From Telmatactis stephensoni (Eukaryota; Cnidaria; Anthozoa; Actiniaria; Isophelliidae), in contig JALIZF010001874.1 of the NCBI GenBank assembly GCA_029948255.1, forward strand, positions 310,001-374,000: a stretch of DNA of 64,000 bases, in the 5' to 3' direction. A program made the translations under genes and the position numbers. Position 1 is the first letter of the stretch, and each line of letters opens with the position of its first letter. Of the stretch, positions 37,601-49,779 are shown in pieces. The notes below the pieces were generated by a model. It had not been told where the DNA came from, searched no databases, and saw only the letters and a list, made by a program, of their open reading frames with translations.

Positions 37601-40600
37601 TGTACAATGATTGAAGTTGAATTTTCCATATTTGCTTGAATGACCAAGGAACAACAGATTCAAGGTACTAAGAGTTTTCACAATACAGTAAATGTATGGA
37701 TTTGAAAAACTCCAGCCTCAACTTAAATTTATCAATCATTACATGTACATGATCATGCAATCCAGCCCATGTAGTCATGTGAATTTGGGAAAAGGTGTAT
37801 TGAACTGTGAACCCCTTGCTTATTTATAAAAGACTACGTGCTTAAAAAGAACAACTACATGATTGTACAGTAAGCTACACTAACTCCCATCCTTGGGAAC
37901 CAGGACTAATATTCTGTTGTTCATTTCTTGCTCCCCAAAAAATTACCCCTGGGTATGATTTGGTCTGTTAGGACTTGTTTCCCAGTTAAAATTCAAAACA
38001 GTGTCTTTGAAACAATCCAACCAATGTGATTGGTTAATGCACTGGGGTCGACCAATCAGAAAAGAGATGAACTCTCACTTCCAGGACAAGTTCTAACAGG
38101 ACAATGTTCCCAAGGGTAATTTTTCTGGGAGCAAGAAATAAGTGACAGAATATTACTCCTGGGTTCCCAAGAATGTCCCAGATATAATATAATATAATAT
38201 AATAAATAAATTAAGTAACTATGATATAACACACACTCTGATTGGCCAAAGGATGCATGGACATCGCGCATTCTCTATGAGAACACACAGCATACGCTCG
38301 CCCATTTTCAAACTTTCCCCAACAAAAAAAAGAAAAGAAAACTTCAATTATATTTTATAAAAGAAATAGAAAGCTCAGCAGCAGTGCTATGTTGAGTTAT
38401 AGAAGCACTTGAGAATTGTAAGAAGACTTGAGAAGTGTTGAGAAGCACTTGGCTATGCCTCATGCTTCTCCTAACACTTCTCTCGTCTTCTTACAATTCC
38501 AGCATGCTTCTATAACTCAACATAGCACACTGCCTTGTTTTTTTATTTCTACAATACCTCCTCAAAGGTGCTGTTAAACAGAGTTTCGCATGTTGGTTGT
38601 ATTTCTTCAGTTTTTGTTGAAACCTTTGGTGCTATTGGTTTTGGTTTGATGGGTTTCTTTACTACAGAGTCAACCATGTCAACATCCATTGGCTCTTCTA
38701 TGGAAAATATACAATGCAAGAAAATGATTTTAAGAGTTGATCTTGTATGATTACATGTATGAAAGATCAACAACATGATTAATGTATTTAACATTGGCTG
38801 CCATCACATCAGAGCATTTAACTGTACTAACAGCAGTTATTTCACTTTTACCAATGGTTGTTAACATAGTAACCATTGTTAAAAGTAAGTTAACTGTCAG
38901 TAGCATTATACCTGGTCTCAGGGGATTTCCTCATGTTCACAACATGAGAAACAAGCAAATACACCCTCCTATACAAGAGGTACATGTACTTGCACATTGT
39001 ACCTCCAAATAATCAACATACAGTACCTTTGATGGGTAGATTTTTATTGTCTTCTGAATCTTTTATTTTGAGTGAAAAACTTGACAAAGGTATAGACACA
39101 GGAGCCATGCCAAATTCTGTACATTGATCTTCTGTATCTTCATCCTATTTGTAAAATCAGAGATTTAGAGTTTTATAAAAACTCATTTTTTACAGTACGT
39201 TATAGAAGGGTTTTCATTCTGGCATTTTAATTTATTTATTTGTTTGTTTGTTTTCTTATTTATGCTGCATTTATTTATTACATACCTCTGTTTGAAGCAT
39301 TTGTAAGATTCTCTTTGATTCATCATCATCACATTCCAAATTTCTGCAAAATATTTTCATTACATATATATTTATTGTCAGTTCAGCTGAGTTGAGTTTG
39401 TATTCCTAATCTACAGGCATCCTTGACAATGTACCGTACATGTACAAAAATTTGTATTGTAATTACATTTACTTAATGCAATGAAAATAATTATAACTCT
39501 AAAACTAATACTGTACAGCAATTTAATAGTGTACAAGTGAAGTTCTCTCCCTCTGAATTTGTGAGTTTTTCCTTGGCTGTCTGGTTTTTCAGCCTTATTA
39601 CCGTAGTAAAAACATCACATGCTGGTGGGTTAAAACAGTTTTTGTATGAAGTGAGAAATGATCTGCACCATGACGTAATTGTGTCTACTGTAAGTGTTGT
39701 GTTGTCTGTAAAATATTCAAAATTCCTATAATTTGGCCTGCATGGCCAGACCTTGAGGGAGGGGAGGGTAAGGGGACTCTCCCAGTCCCCTTACCCTTTC
39801 ATTCTGCTCTCCTTCCCCTGCATGAGGGCTGACCACATGAGCAATCCTTCCATGAACACGCCATATTCTGTTTCACAGTAATATGAAAAGCATGTGATCA
39901 CAGTGATTTTGGTTGCAGAGATAGATTTCAGTGTTCTATCTCAATTACTGTAAGTTTCCATGTAATTGCTGACTTTTCTACAATTGCTAAGCACATTTTT
40001 CAGCAATTGTAGCAGTCACAGCAATCATTTGGAAACCAAGCTTAACATTGCATATATAATAACACAGTACAATATCATACTTTTCTTTTTTGATAGTGGT
40101 CTTTGTACTCTTGTTTTCTCTTCTATCTCCTCCAGTAAAACTAACAGAGGGAGCTGAATGACCTAAAGTTCCAATCAATATGGATTGGTCAAATTTTATT
40201 TATGAATGGACACAATCTCAGTCATGTATGACATCCTATATAGATCTTTGATGGATTGGGAAGTTTTTCTAAGGGGGAAAAAAAAACGAAAAAAAGGAAG
40301 GAAGGAAGGAAGGAAGGAAAAAAAACAGGAATTATTTTTATTGATCATCTTACCTGTTTTGCCCTTCTCAGCTGGACCCATAGAAAACACAGACTGTGAT
40401 TTCACAATCTCTGGTTTTCCCCTGTTCCCTCTGCCTCTACCCCTACCATGCCCATGGCCTTCACCTCCTTGGTTGTGATCTCTTCTGTCCTTCTGAGACT
40501 ATAAACAACATAAAAAATCAGTTTTTTGTTATACATTGTAAAGAAATAACTAAAGTTAAATTATTTTTTTCCGGTCCGGTCGGACACAAAATCTCTCACT

Positions 40601-43600
40601 CTGATTGGCTTGCGTCCGGTATATTTACTTATACATTTGTATCTATACAGCAAAACTCAGGTAGATACTACTGATACTGTATACCAGGATCTAGTATAGC
40701 CTCCTCCACAGGTATCTCTCTCTATAATCTAATAATTTGAATTTTTATTTATATCTTGGGTTTCCTGTGTTGCTGATAGAGAGGGACTAGGCACTAGTTA
40801 GGTCAGTTTCCCTCGTCTTGAACAAGAATCCCACACAAATCCCAAAGAAAGTGAAAATAGAGATGCCTGAAGCTAGATCTAGTAGAGTAGATTTCATATG
40901 AATGTGAAAAGAATGGTGCTGTGCTGTGACCATATCAGTACCATGTTGTCTAGAAAAATACTCGACTAAATTCCTGCCGTAACCATGCTGTACCACAACT
41001 GTGCCATTCTCACAGTCATACCAAAACTGCTCTATAACCAGCAGACTGTCACATGATATGAAGTGGTGCCTTGCTTCTGGTTTTTTTTTTTTTAGAACTG
41101 CTTCAAGTACTCCTCCATTTACCTCCCCCTCCCCCTCCCCCCCCTCCTCCCAGTTCCGAGGGCTGATATGCATGACTGCAAGATAGTATATTGGGAGTAT
41201 CATTGATATCAAGAGAAACACATACAGACATCTAGGCCTGGTTGCTTGAAGGCAGATTAGCACTAACCCAACATTAAGTCTAAAATAGGGGGCCCTGGGG
41301 TACCGGTGCCCCCCCCCCTTTTCAGTTGGGTCCTACTTATTTCTCTCTCTCTCTCTCTGTCTTCTGTTTGAACATGTAGGAAATATACTTTCCCAAAGCT
41401 TTATTTTCTAAATGTTGTTGTGGTTTTATTGTCATTGTTAATTGAATTGATGCACGTTACATGTAGCTCAAATTTCATGCTCACTATGCTCGCACAGAAG
41501 GGGAAATTATGATATAGGTTGTTTTTTTAGCCCCTCAGAATTTTATGGCTTGATAAAGCCTGCAAAGTTACTTAAGAAGGGAGTTTGAGGAAGTCAAGCC
41601 CCCACCAACATGTTTTGTAAAATGGTGGCCCCCCTTTCAAAAGGTCTAGATCCACTGCTGTTTAGTTGGTGTGAATGGGGCAATTGGTATACTGTACTTA
41701 CAGATAAATCTTTACTAGTAGAATCCTGGTCCTTTGGCCTGTTAGTTTATAAGCAGAAACACATTGATTTATAAATTATGTAAATTTGATTCACAACTTT
41801 TTGTGTCTTAAACTGCAACACTGTAAAATTTATTTGATGCTTAAGCCTGTTCCATACATTGAACCTATCATGTCCCTAATAGCTGTTCAAATAATACTAT
41901 TGTGTTTGACTTTGAAAAGACTTTGGAGCAGCAGTTTATTTAGATGGTGTTTAACTATTTATTTCTGTCTGGCACATACATGGCAGTAGTGCACAAGACC
42001 CTACAGTCATCAAACCTAATTAAAGCCATGGTACCAAATTGATTCAGATGCCCCTCTTTAGCTGAACTAAATTCGCCATTTAGGCATGGCAGCAGTAAGG
42101 TATATGACAGGTTCAGCGTATGGAATAGACCTCCTTACTCTTCTTTTATCCTTCTTGCTGGGATTGTTGGCGATGAAGGTTGGCCTCTTGAATGTAAAAA
42201 AAGGTTAATGAATCAGTTTGCTCACAAACAACCAGTGGTAACTGGGGTATGGATGACATGCATAAACTAGTTGAAACTGGTTTTAACTGGTTTCAACCAG
42301 GTAATTATCAATATTTATTCATCCACATTTACATGTACAACTGAACTGTAGATAAAGGAGAAAAATTAGGAAATGGCTTGAGTTTCTTGTTCATTCTTTA
42401 CTCCTAGCTAGTTTTGATCTAAGCTGTGCTCTGTGCTCAGACATGGGTTAATGTGTGGTTGCTGCTACACGTATGCATGTGTATATAAATTTGTATGTAT
42501 TATGTTCAACTGTCTTGTAACGAAAGTGCCCTTGTATACCTTTGCCTTGATTATGAACTGCACCCTTTGTAATTCAGCACTTGTGCTGCAAGGAAGGGTG
42601 ATGAGCTACAACAAATAATTTATCTAGTACACCAAATTTATGAAGTATGGCCAAAGGTCCTTTTCTTATGCTTCCCCCAAGCTGTGGAACGAACTTCCCG
42701 ACCATACACAAGTGTAAAGACTTAACAGCTTTTAAATCAAGTTTAAAGTCGACTTTTTATTTCAAGACAGTTTTTTGTTAAATTTTTGTTTTTTAATCGA
42801 TGTAAAGCGCTATTGAGCTATAGGAAATAGCACTCTTGACTATAAGTTGCATATTATTATTATTATTATTATTATTATTTACATCTATGCAAAGCAAAGT
42901 ATTTTTTCAACAAAACATTTAACATGTGACAAAAATGTGACTACAACGTAACAGATATTAACCAATGGACATGTTGGCAACCACTGTAAAAGTGGTATAA
43001 CTGCAGTTAAATGTCCTGATGAGACTGGGCCAAGGTAGAATGCTTTGTGATTAATACATGTACATATACCTAGCGATACCTACTTTTGTTAATTTTCCAG
43101 CTAAGTTAAGCTTTGGTGTTGCTCCTAAACTGAGGTCCCTTGCTGGTCGCAAAGATGGTAGCCTTCCTGGACTAAATGATGCAAATCATAGTTACATGCA
43201 TGATTCCATTTCAGTCTATGAGCGTTTTTTTTAAAATATATATATCTTGTAAGATTAACAACCAAATAACCCCTTCCCCTCCCCCCCCCCCCCCCCCCCA
43301 AACCCCCAAACCCTTTGTGCTTACTCATAATCTGACTTTGACGTAGGAGGCAAATATTCAGTACATAAATACAGGGTATGAAATAATTCATACAACCTTA
43401 TTATAGCCTACACGTACATATATCACAGATTTGTGGACTCATTTTCAAGCTACTTACCCTGACATGACTCCAGCATTTCGTTGCCGTGAAAGTAGAGCTG
43501 CAAATGAGAGGTGTTACATCAGAAAGATGGCACATTTACACTGTAGATCTTCATTGCATGCTACATGTTGTGTACTTAACAAAGGTTAAATCAGGACACA

Positions 43601-43968
43601 GCTGTCTCCAAACAATTGAAAATGTACATGTATCTATTTGGTTCATCTATTTGCTGGATCATGTTAAGTTTATAGATCCTGTTACATATTTTCTTAAGAA
43701 AAACACTAGAAACTTTGTAATTTGAAAACGGCAAATTATAGTACAAAAATATTAAGCTTACTAGAAAAACATAACGGGCTTAAATATAGGATTTTGACGT
43801 TTCAAAAGAAAAGAATTAATAAAGTGTTAATAGGAAAGTTTTATCCTCTTTGCTTGAAAACGTGTTCGAGATAACGAAGTTGAATACAAACTTGTTAGAC
43901 AATTTACCTCTTGCACTTAGCGGTAGGTTTGGAGTTTGTGGAGCGTCGTCCTTCCCTCGTCCAGACAT
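34641..43968 (-). CDS. POLR3D: DNA-directed RNA polymerase III subunit RPC4 (complete, 13 coding exons, 402 aa)
   Basis: RPC4 is a Pol III-specific subunit that pairs with RPC5 in a TFIIF-like subcomplex acting in initiation, termination and reinitiation in the nucleus. Exons, 5' to 3': 43908-43968, 43458-43497, 43080-43171, 42139-42184, 41702-41738, 40354-40498, 40081-40162, 39286-39343, 39027-39144, 38558-38697, 37142-37264, 35662-35814, 34641-34754. Phases all join: 1209 nt, 402 residues plus TGA; human POLR3D is 398. Diagnostic motifs: GRLPSLRPARDLSLG near residue 36, a Gly/Arg run (about 103-121), FIQLPDKLP, and the conserved C-terminus GYIGKLQVLKSG, LGDVTLDVAMGTSCSFLQ, MTVLGQVKH, CTPDFEQLL. 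The exon 3 donor was chosen at 43079 (GTATCG) because only it keeps the frame into IPARRIKEEPKD. The start ATG follows the family pattern of a short polar N-terminus. Confidence 0.96.
34884..35242. repeat. Inverted-repeat element R5 with internal CCTAAAAGGTACC repeats
   Basis: Left end GGACGGGGATGCTCGTCGG, right end GACGAGCATCCCCGTCC. Six CCTAAAAGGTACC-type blocks occur inside. Lies just upstream of POLR3D's last exon in coordinates, within its last intron. Confidence 0.8.
35405..35551. repeat. R1 inverted-repeat element
   Basis: GTATGATTGTGAAAC at the left pairs with GTTTTCACAGTCATAC at the right; core CTATAAAAACATT. In the last POLR3D intron. Confidence 0.65.
35925..36125. repeat. Tandem repeat with TTAACCC(T/A)GGGTTAA palindromes
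   Basis: About six units of 36-41 bp, each AAGTCTAAAGAAAACCATTG plus a palindrome. Located in the POLR3D intron between exons 11 and 12. Confidence 0.85.
36828..37119. repeat. Long-TIR element R4, copy 1
   Basis: Left arm ATACACCTATTTCA...AAAGACCCAAAGCATACGCG and right arm inverse, about 80 bp each. The right end is about 20 bp from the splice donor of POLR3D exon 11 (37142). Confidence 0.8.
37885..38176. repeat. Inverted-repeat element, arms about 65 bp
   Basis: CCTTGGGAACCAGGACTAAT and TTTCTTGCTCCC at the left pair with GGGAGCAAGAAATAAG and ATTACTCCTGGGTTCCCAAG at the right. In a POLR3D intron. Confidence 0.75.
38385..38530. repeat. Hairpin element R7, uninterrupted copy
   Basis: GAGTTATAGAAGCACTTGAG and CTTCTATAACTCAACATAGC are inverse ends; the loop has TTGGCTATGCCTCATGC. 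Ends 28 bp from POLR3D exon 10. Confidence 0.75.
40882..41035. repeat. R1 inverted-repeat element
   Basis: TTTCATATGAATGTGAAAA at the left; TTCTCACAGTCATACCAAAA at the right; interior GTCTAGAAAAATACTC. In a POLR3D intron; accounts for part of the open frame at 40787-41263. Confidence 0.6.
41844..42131. repeat. Inverted-repeat element R3, copy 2
   Basis: Ends AAGCCTGTTCCATACATTGA and GGTTCAGCGTATGGAATAGA are inverse. The right end is about 8 bp from the splice donor of POLR3D exon 4 (42139). Confidence 0.75.
42853..42881. repeat. (ATT)n microsatellite
   Basis: Pure TTA run in a POLR3D intron. Confidence 0.9.
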
Positions 43969-43999
43969 AGTAAGTCTGATAATATTCTCTTCCAAGGTT

Positions 44000-46080
44000 C
44001 GGGAAAAACACAGCTGAAAATTACAATTGAAGGAAATGGAGTTTTTTGCCCTTTCAGAAACTTATCTACTACATTTCGTCCAAAAAAGTAGGAAATTTTA
44101 AACTAAATTTCGATGAACTTTCTTCAATTTACAGCCGCCATTTTGTTTTTGTTGCTTGTTGTCAAACATCTTGGTCAGCGGGGATATGACAAAATCATCA
44201 CAGGAAGCCCAAAACGCTCTAAACCCGTGAAATAGTAGACAAAATACTAGTAGACCTTATTTCGGCCATTGCTTTCTTTTGTGTCTATTAAACTATTATA
44301 CAGCCTGGTTAAATTCGATTCACTCATGCTACTGAGTTTGTTAAATTAAATAAGTCATTCTTCATGGAATTAAATCAGTGTATCAGGCCCAATATTTATG
44401 AAACTCACTCGTTAAGCGCACACTGTACCCTGGATGCTAGAACTTTATTTCGACTCCTCTTTATCCCTAAGGTCCAACAACGAGTGCCGAAGGACACGAG
44501 CCACGAAATAAAGTTAATCGTTTCTCACCACCACAAAGAGAACTTAAGCTTCGCGTACACAGAAAACTGTAGAAAGGATCACGTGACCTACTTTTTTTTT
44601 CCGCGTCTGACACGAATAAAGCAGGTCACATGATCTTCTTAACGTCTGCCGTTTCACGTTTACTGTGAAGCTTACTCTGTCTAATAATTAAGACCAATTA
44701 ACAAAGTGTAACGTAACGCGAAACAAAGTTCTTGGGGGCGTTTTTCGAAAGTCACGGTAAGTTACGAGCCTGTTAAACTTGCCTGTAAAATTACAGAAAT
44801 TGAAAATAACGTGCGCTTCGAGAACGGCCCGTAAACTTTATCAGGTATGTTTATGGGCCCGTAAGGTTATCGCCTCTTTTCGAGAAACGGGCCCTGGCTC
44901 CAAGGGTAAGCGGGTTGTGGAAAAACTGTTTTTCAAATTGTTTAAGTTTCGAAAAAAAAAAAAAAAAAAAAACAGTAACCGTTAACATTCTATTATATTA
45001 AGCAAACAGAGAAGGTTTACTGACTGCGTTCCGTACTTTGATAACAATTAACACTTACGGTTCGTCATTCCAATACCTTTTTTCGTGTTTTGCGTTTCCA
45101 GTCGTGTTTTGCCAAAGTACACTGAGATCATCTAGAGTACTGAACTGATATATTTTTAAGCTGAGGGGCTCACGCATTCGTGCGCATCACTTCTGCGCAT
45201 GTTTTTCGTGCGCTTCTGACTGGGATTCCTATTCCTATTCCTATTCTAAATATTTCAATATGGCCGACGCGACGTAGTAATATTCATGTAGAAAATCTAG
45301 CACAGTGACCTATACAAATTTTAGCTTGTTTCGCTGTATTTTAACCAAAGCCAGAACATATCATAAAAAACAGCAAGTGATAACATGACGAGTATGCGCG
45401 AACCGCTGGACGGAAGTGGCCTCAATTACGGTTTAAACCTGGCTTAGGGCTACCTCTCTCATAAATAGAGTCGTATATAGTCTCGCCAAAGTTTTTCGGA
45501 GCATTACAGTCGAGTGCAGAAGTACGAACAGCTAGAAATTACCCTTTCAAAATTATCCATTTGTCCAAGACAATAGAAGTTGGAGACATGCGCAGATGTT
45601 ATCACTTGCTGCTATCATAAAAGGAAAAAAATTCGTTGATAGATTTTTGAGAAAATCGTGAAAAATCACCAACTGATCGGCGTCCAATTCGCACATAAGT
45701 CCGATTGTGTTTCACCTTTGAAATACCAAAACTCAATTTTTCTCTACAAATACGTGATCATGAAGGTGCATTGTTCATGATATCAACAATGATCAACATC
45801 AATGACTCGAGTAGCTCTGGAAAGCTATATTTTCCCAACGCTTGCAGTGAACTAGACGTCAAACTTTGAGATCTGTTGTTTTCGTTCAAAATGGCCGGAG
45901 ATTGCCGTTTTCGAGCTATCATAGCACCAAAACTAGCACCGTGACCCTCCATTTTCTTTATTGTTTTTGTTAATTGTTCCCAACTCAAATTTATAGAAAA
46001 ATTGGTTGATAAAATCTTGCGCGAGCCCATTACCTTAAGTTATAAACATTAAATCTATTTAAATGAGAACATTGAGTGCA
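44000..46080. other. Intergenic stretch between POLR3D and paralogue A
   Basis: POLR3D 5' flank. A patch at 44565-44690 (ATCACGTGACCT, AAGCAGGTCACATGATC, GCCGTTTCACGTTTAC) resembles 5131-5345 and is repetitive. Poly-A at 44951-44971. The minus-strand open frame 45758-46030 has no match and looks repeat-derived. No gene supported. Confidence 0.45.
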
Positions 46081-46085
46081 ACAAT

Positions 46086-46091
46086 TTTATT
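46086..46091 (-). promoter_or_regulatory. Polyadenylation signal AATAAA of paralogue A
   Basis: AATAAA on the minus strand about 220 bases after the stop codon; the first good match downstream. Confidence 0.45.
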
Positions 46092-46307
46092 TTGGATGAA
46101 GAACCTGACATAAGGTACATGCTTTCCCTTCTCTTTGTTCCATATAGTGTCACATGGCTTAGCTTTCATGCGATACATGCATTCGATTCCAATTCAAAAT
46201 GGTTCATGCAGTTGAAATCAAGTAGAATTCATGCGAGGTTTTTTTTTTCTCTCTTCTTTGGGGGTCTTGTAGTTTCTTCCTTTGACTTGAACTCTTTTCT
46301 TTAATGT

Positions 46308-49300
46308 TTACTCTTCCTTTTTCTTCTTGTGGATTCCCTCGACTCGGGATTTTTCGATTTTATTTTTCGTGATCCGTGAGAAAGCCGAATCGCCCCTGTT
46401 CTTAGGGATTTTCATGCAGAAATACCCACCAAGAACTGATCGTGAACCTTCAGGGCACTTGACGCACTTTTTTGAGGCCCTTTTCCAATATTGACCTTCG
46501 GGACAACTTTTCCTCTCTTGCTCATCGAGTTTGGTTTTATCCCTGGACTTCAGCAAGTTCTTCATCTTCTTATTGGCCTTCTTATTTTTGGATTCCTTGT
46601 CCCTGCTTCTTGAACTCAAAATACAGAGCTTCATGCCAACTTTGAGTCTGAAGTCTTCAGTGGCAGGAACTGGAACGGGATCTGATTCGTAGCCTCTGAT
46701 TGACACCCTCCAACGTGCATAGACCGAAGGAAACAGTGGTGTTTTCCTCAACAATTCTTGGCAGTTGTTTTCGTCTACATTAAGAGGACACAGTTTTGGT
46801 GCACTGGCATCATAGGGATTTCTGAATTCAAGGCTTTCCTGTCTGCATGGTTGATCGCTTTGGCCTTCAAAATATTCAAAGATGAATTGATTGTTTGGTA
46901 CAATGACGTAGCTGGTATCACCAGAAGTAGAATACTCGTTATTTCCAGTCACTATTGCGCTGGATCGCACCATGCGTTGGGTTGTACTGCCGGTTGGCAG
47001 GAAGAGCTCGAACTTTTTGACCACGATAGCAGAATTTTTGTCTTCGGATCTAATCCAGTTGTTCGCAACCAACCAATCAGGATTTGGGATCTTAAAAGTC
47101 ACGGGTTTACCAGCGTATAAATCAGTAAGATTCATAAAGGCTTTGTCAGTTATTGATGAGTTTTTGAAAGGGACATCTTTGTATGACTCTACGTTTCTGC
47201 ATGTTGGACTAGTATGAGACGCAAGACTAGCGACATCAGTGTTTGGCCCTTGGCACACACTAGGTGCAACTCCGCCTTCTTTGTAGGCGAGGATATCACA
47301 GTACGACCCAGTCACCTCCCAGACGTGGATTTTATATGAGACATAGGTTAATATGCTTAATCTTTTGAGGTTGTTGATTACATCGTCGTTCTCCATATCA
47401 CTTCCTTGGGACCGCTCTTCGTAATCAGCCACTATATCACCTGCAGCAAAATGTGCTGTCATCGCCCTCATGTAGCTTGCCATGGCTTCGATGTATTCAA
47501 ACTGGAAATCGTAGATTTCTCCCATGGTCTCAAAAAATTTGGCTGCAATTGTCTTTGCTTTGGGACACATTCCTTTTGATAACACAACGGCTTTTGGAAC
47601 GGCTGCTGCTGTTGTATCTGTGTTTTCGATGACATCACAAGCTGCATCAATCAGGTCTCCATATTTAGTAGTCATTCCTGTCAGCTCTGGTCTTCTTACT
47701 TTAGGATCATATAATTTGTAATCTTCAAGGAACTTTTTTCTTCGGTTTTCAAACTCTTCTGTGGAGGTCTCTCGTCCGACGCCTTGCATCAAGTTGTAAA
47801 CATTTTCCAAAAAATCGGAGTTGTTTTTGAAATTGTTCCCAATGGTCTCTGAAGATGTTTTCACCTCATTGATCATTATACGTACACGGCGTAGCGCTCC
47901 CAGATTAGTTATCTTATGTGCCAAGGCTGCTGCACGATCGATGAAATCACCGGCACTCGATCCACCAAACAGTTTTTCCATTGGATTCATGAGTACTGCG
48001 CCGGCCAACACCAACTGGGCTGTTGATTCAACAATGTCAAGCTTTACTGCCACAAAAGTGTAATCCAAAATTGTTCCAACTTGATCTGCCAATTCTTGGC
48101 TAAGAGCGCTGACGTCAGCTTTATAATCATTCAATCTACCCTGAATAAATTCCACATCAGCTTGGGCTTTCGCGCTGTTGAATGCTTCTACTTTTCGAAA
48201 GTATTGTTTAAGGCCTCTGAACCTAGCATCAACATTCTTCTTGACTTCATTTGTCACCCATACTCCAAGTCTTGGTAGTGCATTTTCTGTGTTTTGGACA
48301 ACTGTACGTATTCTGTCCATCTCAGTCAGGCTCAAGAAGGTTGGGTATTCAATGTTGGTGTTGAGAATTTTCTTGATTTTTCCATTTTTAAAAGGAAGTA
48401 AAGATTTGAGGTAGGCTTGGATTTGGGTGATCACTTGCCAGAACATACAAACATTCTTTGAACTACTTGGAAGAATATGCAAAACTTCGCAGCCCGTCCT
48501 AGTGGACTTGACTGGTACCACGGCTATAACTTCCTTTAATTCGTCTCTCTGTCCGTCGTTGATGTATCGGAAGATATTCTCTATGTTTTTGTCCACAAGT
48601 TCAATGGATTGGGCAACTGAAGGATAAGCGTCTGGATATAGATCTGGATTATTGAGTTTGATCAACGCAAAATGTAGTCGATAGGCAGTCCATTTTGGGG
48701 TGTTTTCATTAGCTTCACTTTTCACAATTTCATAGGCTTCTACCAACCTGATCATCTCTGGTAGGTCATGACAAAATGTGCGGTCAAGGATCGATGCTCC
48801 CATGCAAGACTTTTCTATTTCCTCTGCAAGCTTTGATTTTTTGCCGCCATCTTGTATCAAGATGTGGGCGTTTGGTGGGATGTTGGAAGGGTCTGATTCT
48901 TCGTTTGACATTGCCTCCGGTAGTAACGTGGCCAGTCCTTTTAGAAACTTGTCCTTTGCATCGTTCTCAGCAAGTGGTTTACTTACTTGTTCCAAGCAGT
49001 CTCGCAGTAAAGGATGCAAAAACCAAAGATTGATGTAAGTATCCGTGACTGGATTTCCTCGCCATCGTTTTGTACTATAAAAGTATGTAATATCGGGGTT
49101 TTGAAATAAGATGTCGTGACGCCTTGCAAATAAACATTCCGGGTTAAAGTAGGTGGATGGATCAACACAGAGATGGTTCAAAGCATGATCAGCGGCGTCT
49201 TTTAGTTTATTGAAACGGTATTGCGGTAGGTAATCTTTGTTTTCAAGCTGGCGTTCCATTGCCCAAAAAGCTCTCTCCAAGTCTCCAGCATAAGAATTGA

Positions 49301-49451
49301 TGTTTACGGGCAAATCGTAAAACTTTGGGCAGAATTCACCAAGGAAAGCTGTGTCATCAATGGGAATTTTTTTGTTTTCGGGATCGGCTTGGCCATCGGA
49401 CGCTTGTACAAGTAGAGCGATGACCAAGAAAATGGTTAAAAGAGTCATCAT
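46308..49451 (-). CDS. Large secreted protein, unrecognised family, paralogue A (1047 aa, single coding exon)
   Basis: I do not recognise the family. The first about 20 residues form a signal peptide (hydrophobic LLTIFLVIALLVQAS, then small residues). The body is mostly helical in appearance, with conserved blocks shared with the paralogue at 56394-59429: PSTYFNPECLFARR, LWFLHPLLRDCL, LAGAVLMNPMEKLFGG (in a hydrophobic stretch near residues 460-500), SYCDILAYKEGG and LTDLYAGKPVTFKIPN. A Lys/Arg-rich linker (about 948-980) leads to a terminal cysteine motif CPEGQYW...KCVKCPEGSR...GYFC. The ATG is double (ATGATG); a splice acceptor (ATTTCAG, exon starts at 49456) lies five bases before it, so a non-coding leader exon upstream is likely. 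No transmembrane anchor is obvious at the C-terminus, so secretion is inferred. Confidence 0.9.
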   Translation of the reverse strand: MMTLLTIFLVIALLVQASDGQADPENKKIPIDDTAFLGEFCPKFYDLPVNINSYAGDLERAFWAMERQLENKDYLPQYRFNKLKDAADHALNHLCVDPSTYFNPECLFARRHDILFQNPDITYFYSTKRWRGNPVTDTYINLWFLHPLLRDCLEQVSKPLAENDAKDKFLKGLATLLPEAMSNEESDPSNIPPNAHILIQDGGKKSKLAEEIEKSCMGASILDRTFCHDLPEMIRLVEAYEIVKSEANENTPKWTAYRLHFALIKLNNPDLYPDAYPSVAQSIELVDKNIENIFRYINDGQRDELKEVIAVVPVKSTRTGCEVLHILPSSSKNVCMFWQVITQIQAYLKSLLPFKNGKIKKILNTNIEYPTFLSLTEMDRIRTVVQNTENALPRLGVWVTNEVKKNVDARFRGLKQYFRKVEAFNSAKAQADVEFIQGRLNDYKADVSALSQELADQVGTILDYTFVAVKLDIVESTAQLVLAGAVLMNPMEKLFGGSSAGDFIDRAAALAHKITNLGALRRVRIMINEVKTSSETIGNNFKNNSDFLENVYNLMQGVGRETSTEEFENRRKKFLEDYKLYDPKVRRPELTGMTTKYGDLIDAACDVIENTDTTAAAVPKAVVLSKGMCPKAKTIAAKFFETMGEIYDFQFEYIEAMASYMRAMTAHFAAGDIVADYEERSQGSDMENDDVINNLKRLSILTYVSYKIHVWEVTGSYCDILAYKEGGVAPSVCQGPNTDVASLASHTSPTCRNVESYKDVPFKNSSITDKAFMNLTDLYAGKPVTFKIPNPDWLVANNWIRSEDKNSAIVVKKFELFLPTGSTTQRMVRSSAIVTGNNEYSTSGDTSYVIVPNNQFIFEYFEGQSDQPCRQESLEFRNPYDASAPKLCPLNVDENNCQELLRKTPLFPSVYARWRVSIRGYESDPVPVPATEDFRLKVGMKLCILSSRSRDKESKNKKANKKMKNLLKSRDKTKLDEQERKSCPEGQYWKRASKKCVKCPEGSRSVLGGYFCMKIPKNRGDSAFSRITKNKIEKSRVEGIHKKKKEE

Positions 49452-49779
49452 TTAAACTGAAATGATTTTACAAATGAAAACATATGTTAATGCATGTATG
49501 TACCTATAAGATCATTTGAAAATAGCGGACTTCCAAGATGTATTTCACTTGCCACATACATACATAGGAATCAAGACGGAATCAAGGAAACGCATGCACA
49601 CACGCAAATACAATTAGTTAAAAACAGCAAATAAAGAAAAGCAACCGCAAAACGAATAAAAGAGCTAAACTGACATAAAGAAAACAACAAGACAATTCAA
49701 ACAAAACAATCAAATCAGGTCAATCAAAAAAGCACACAATACCTTTGATCAGTTTTCTTCTGCAGACGTCCCTGTTCAA

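Noticed and set aside
40787..41263. 158-codon minus-strand open frame in a POLR3D intron
   Set aside because: Overlaps an R1 inverted-repeat element and low-complexity C/T tracts.
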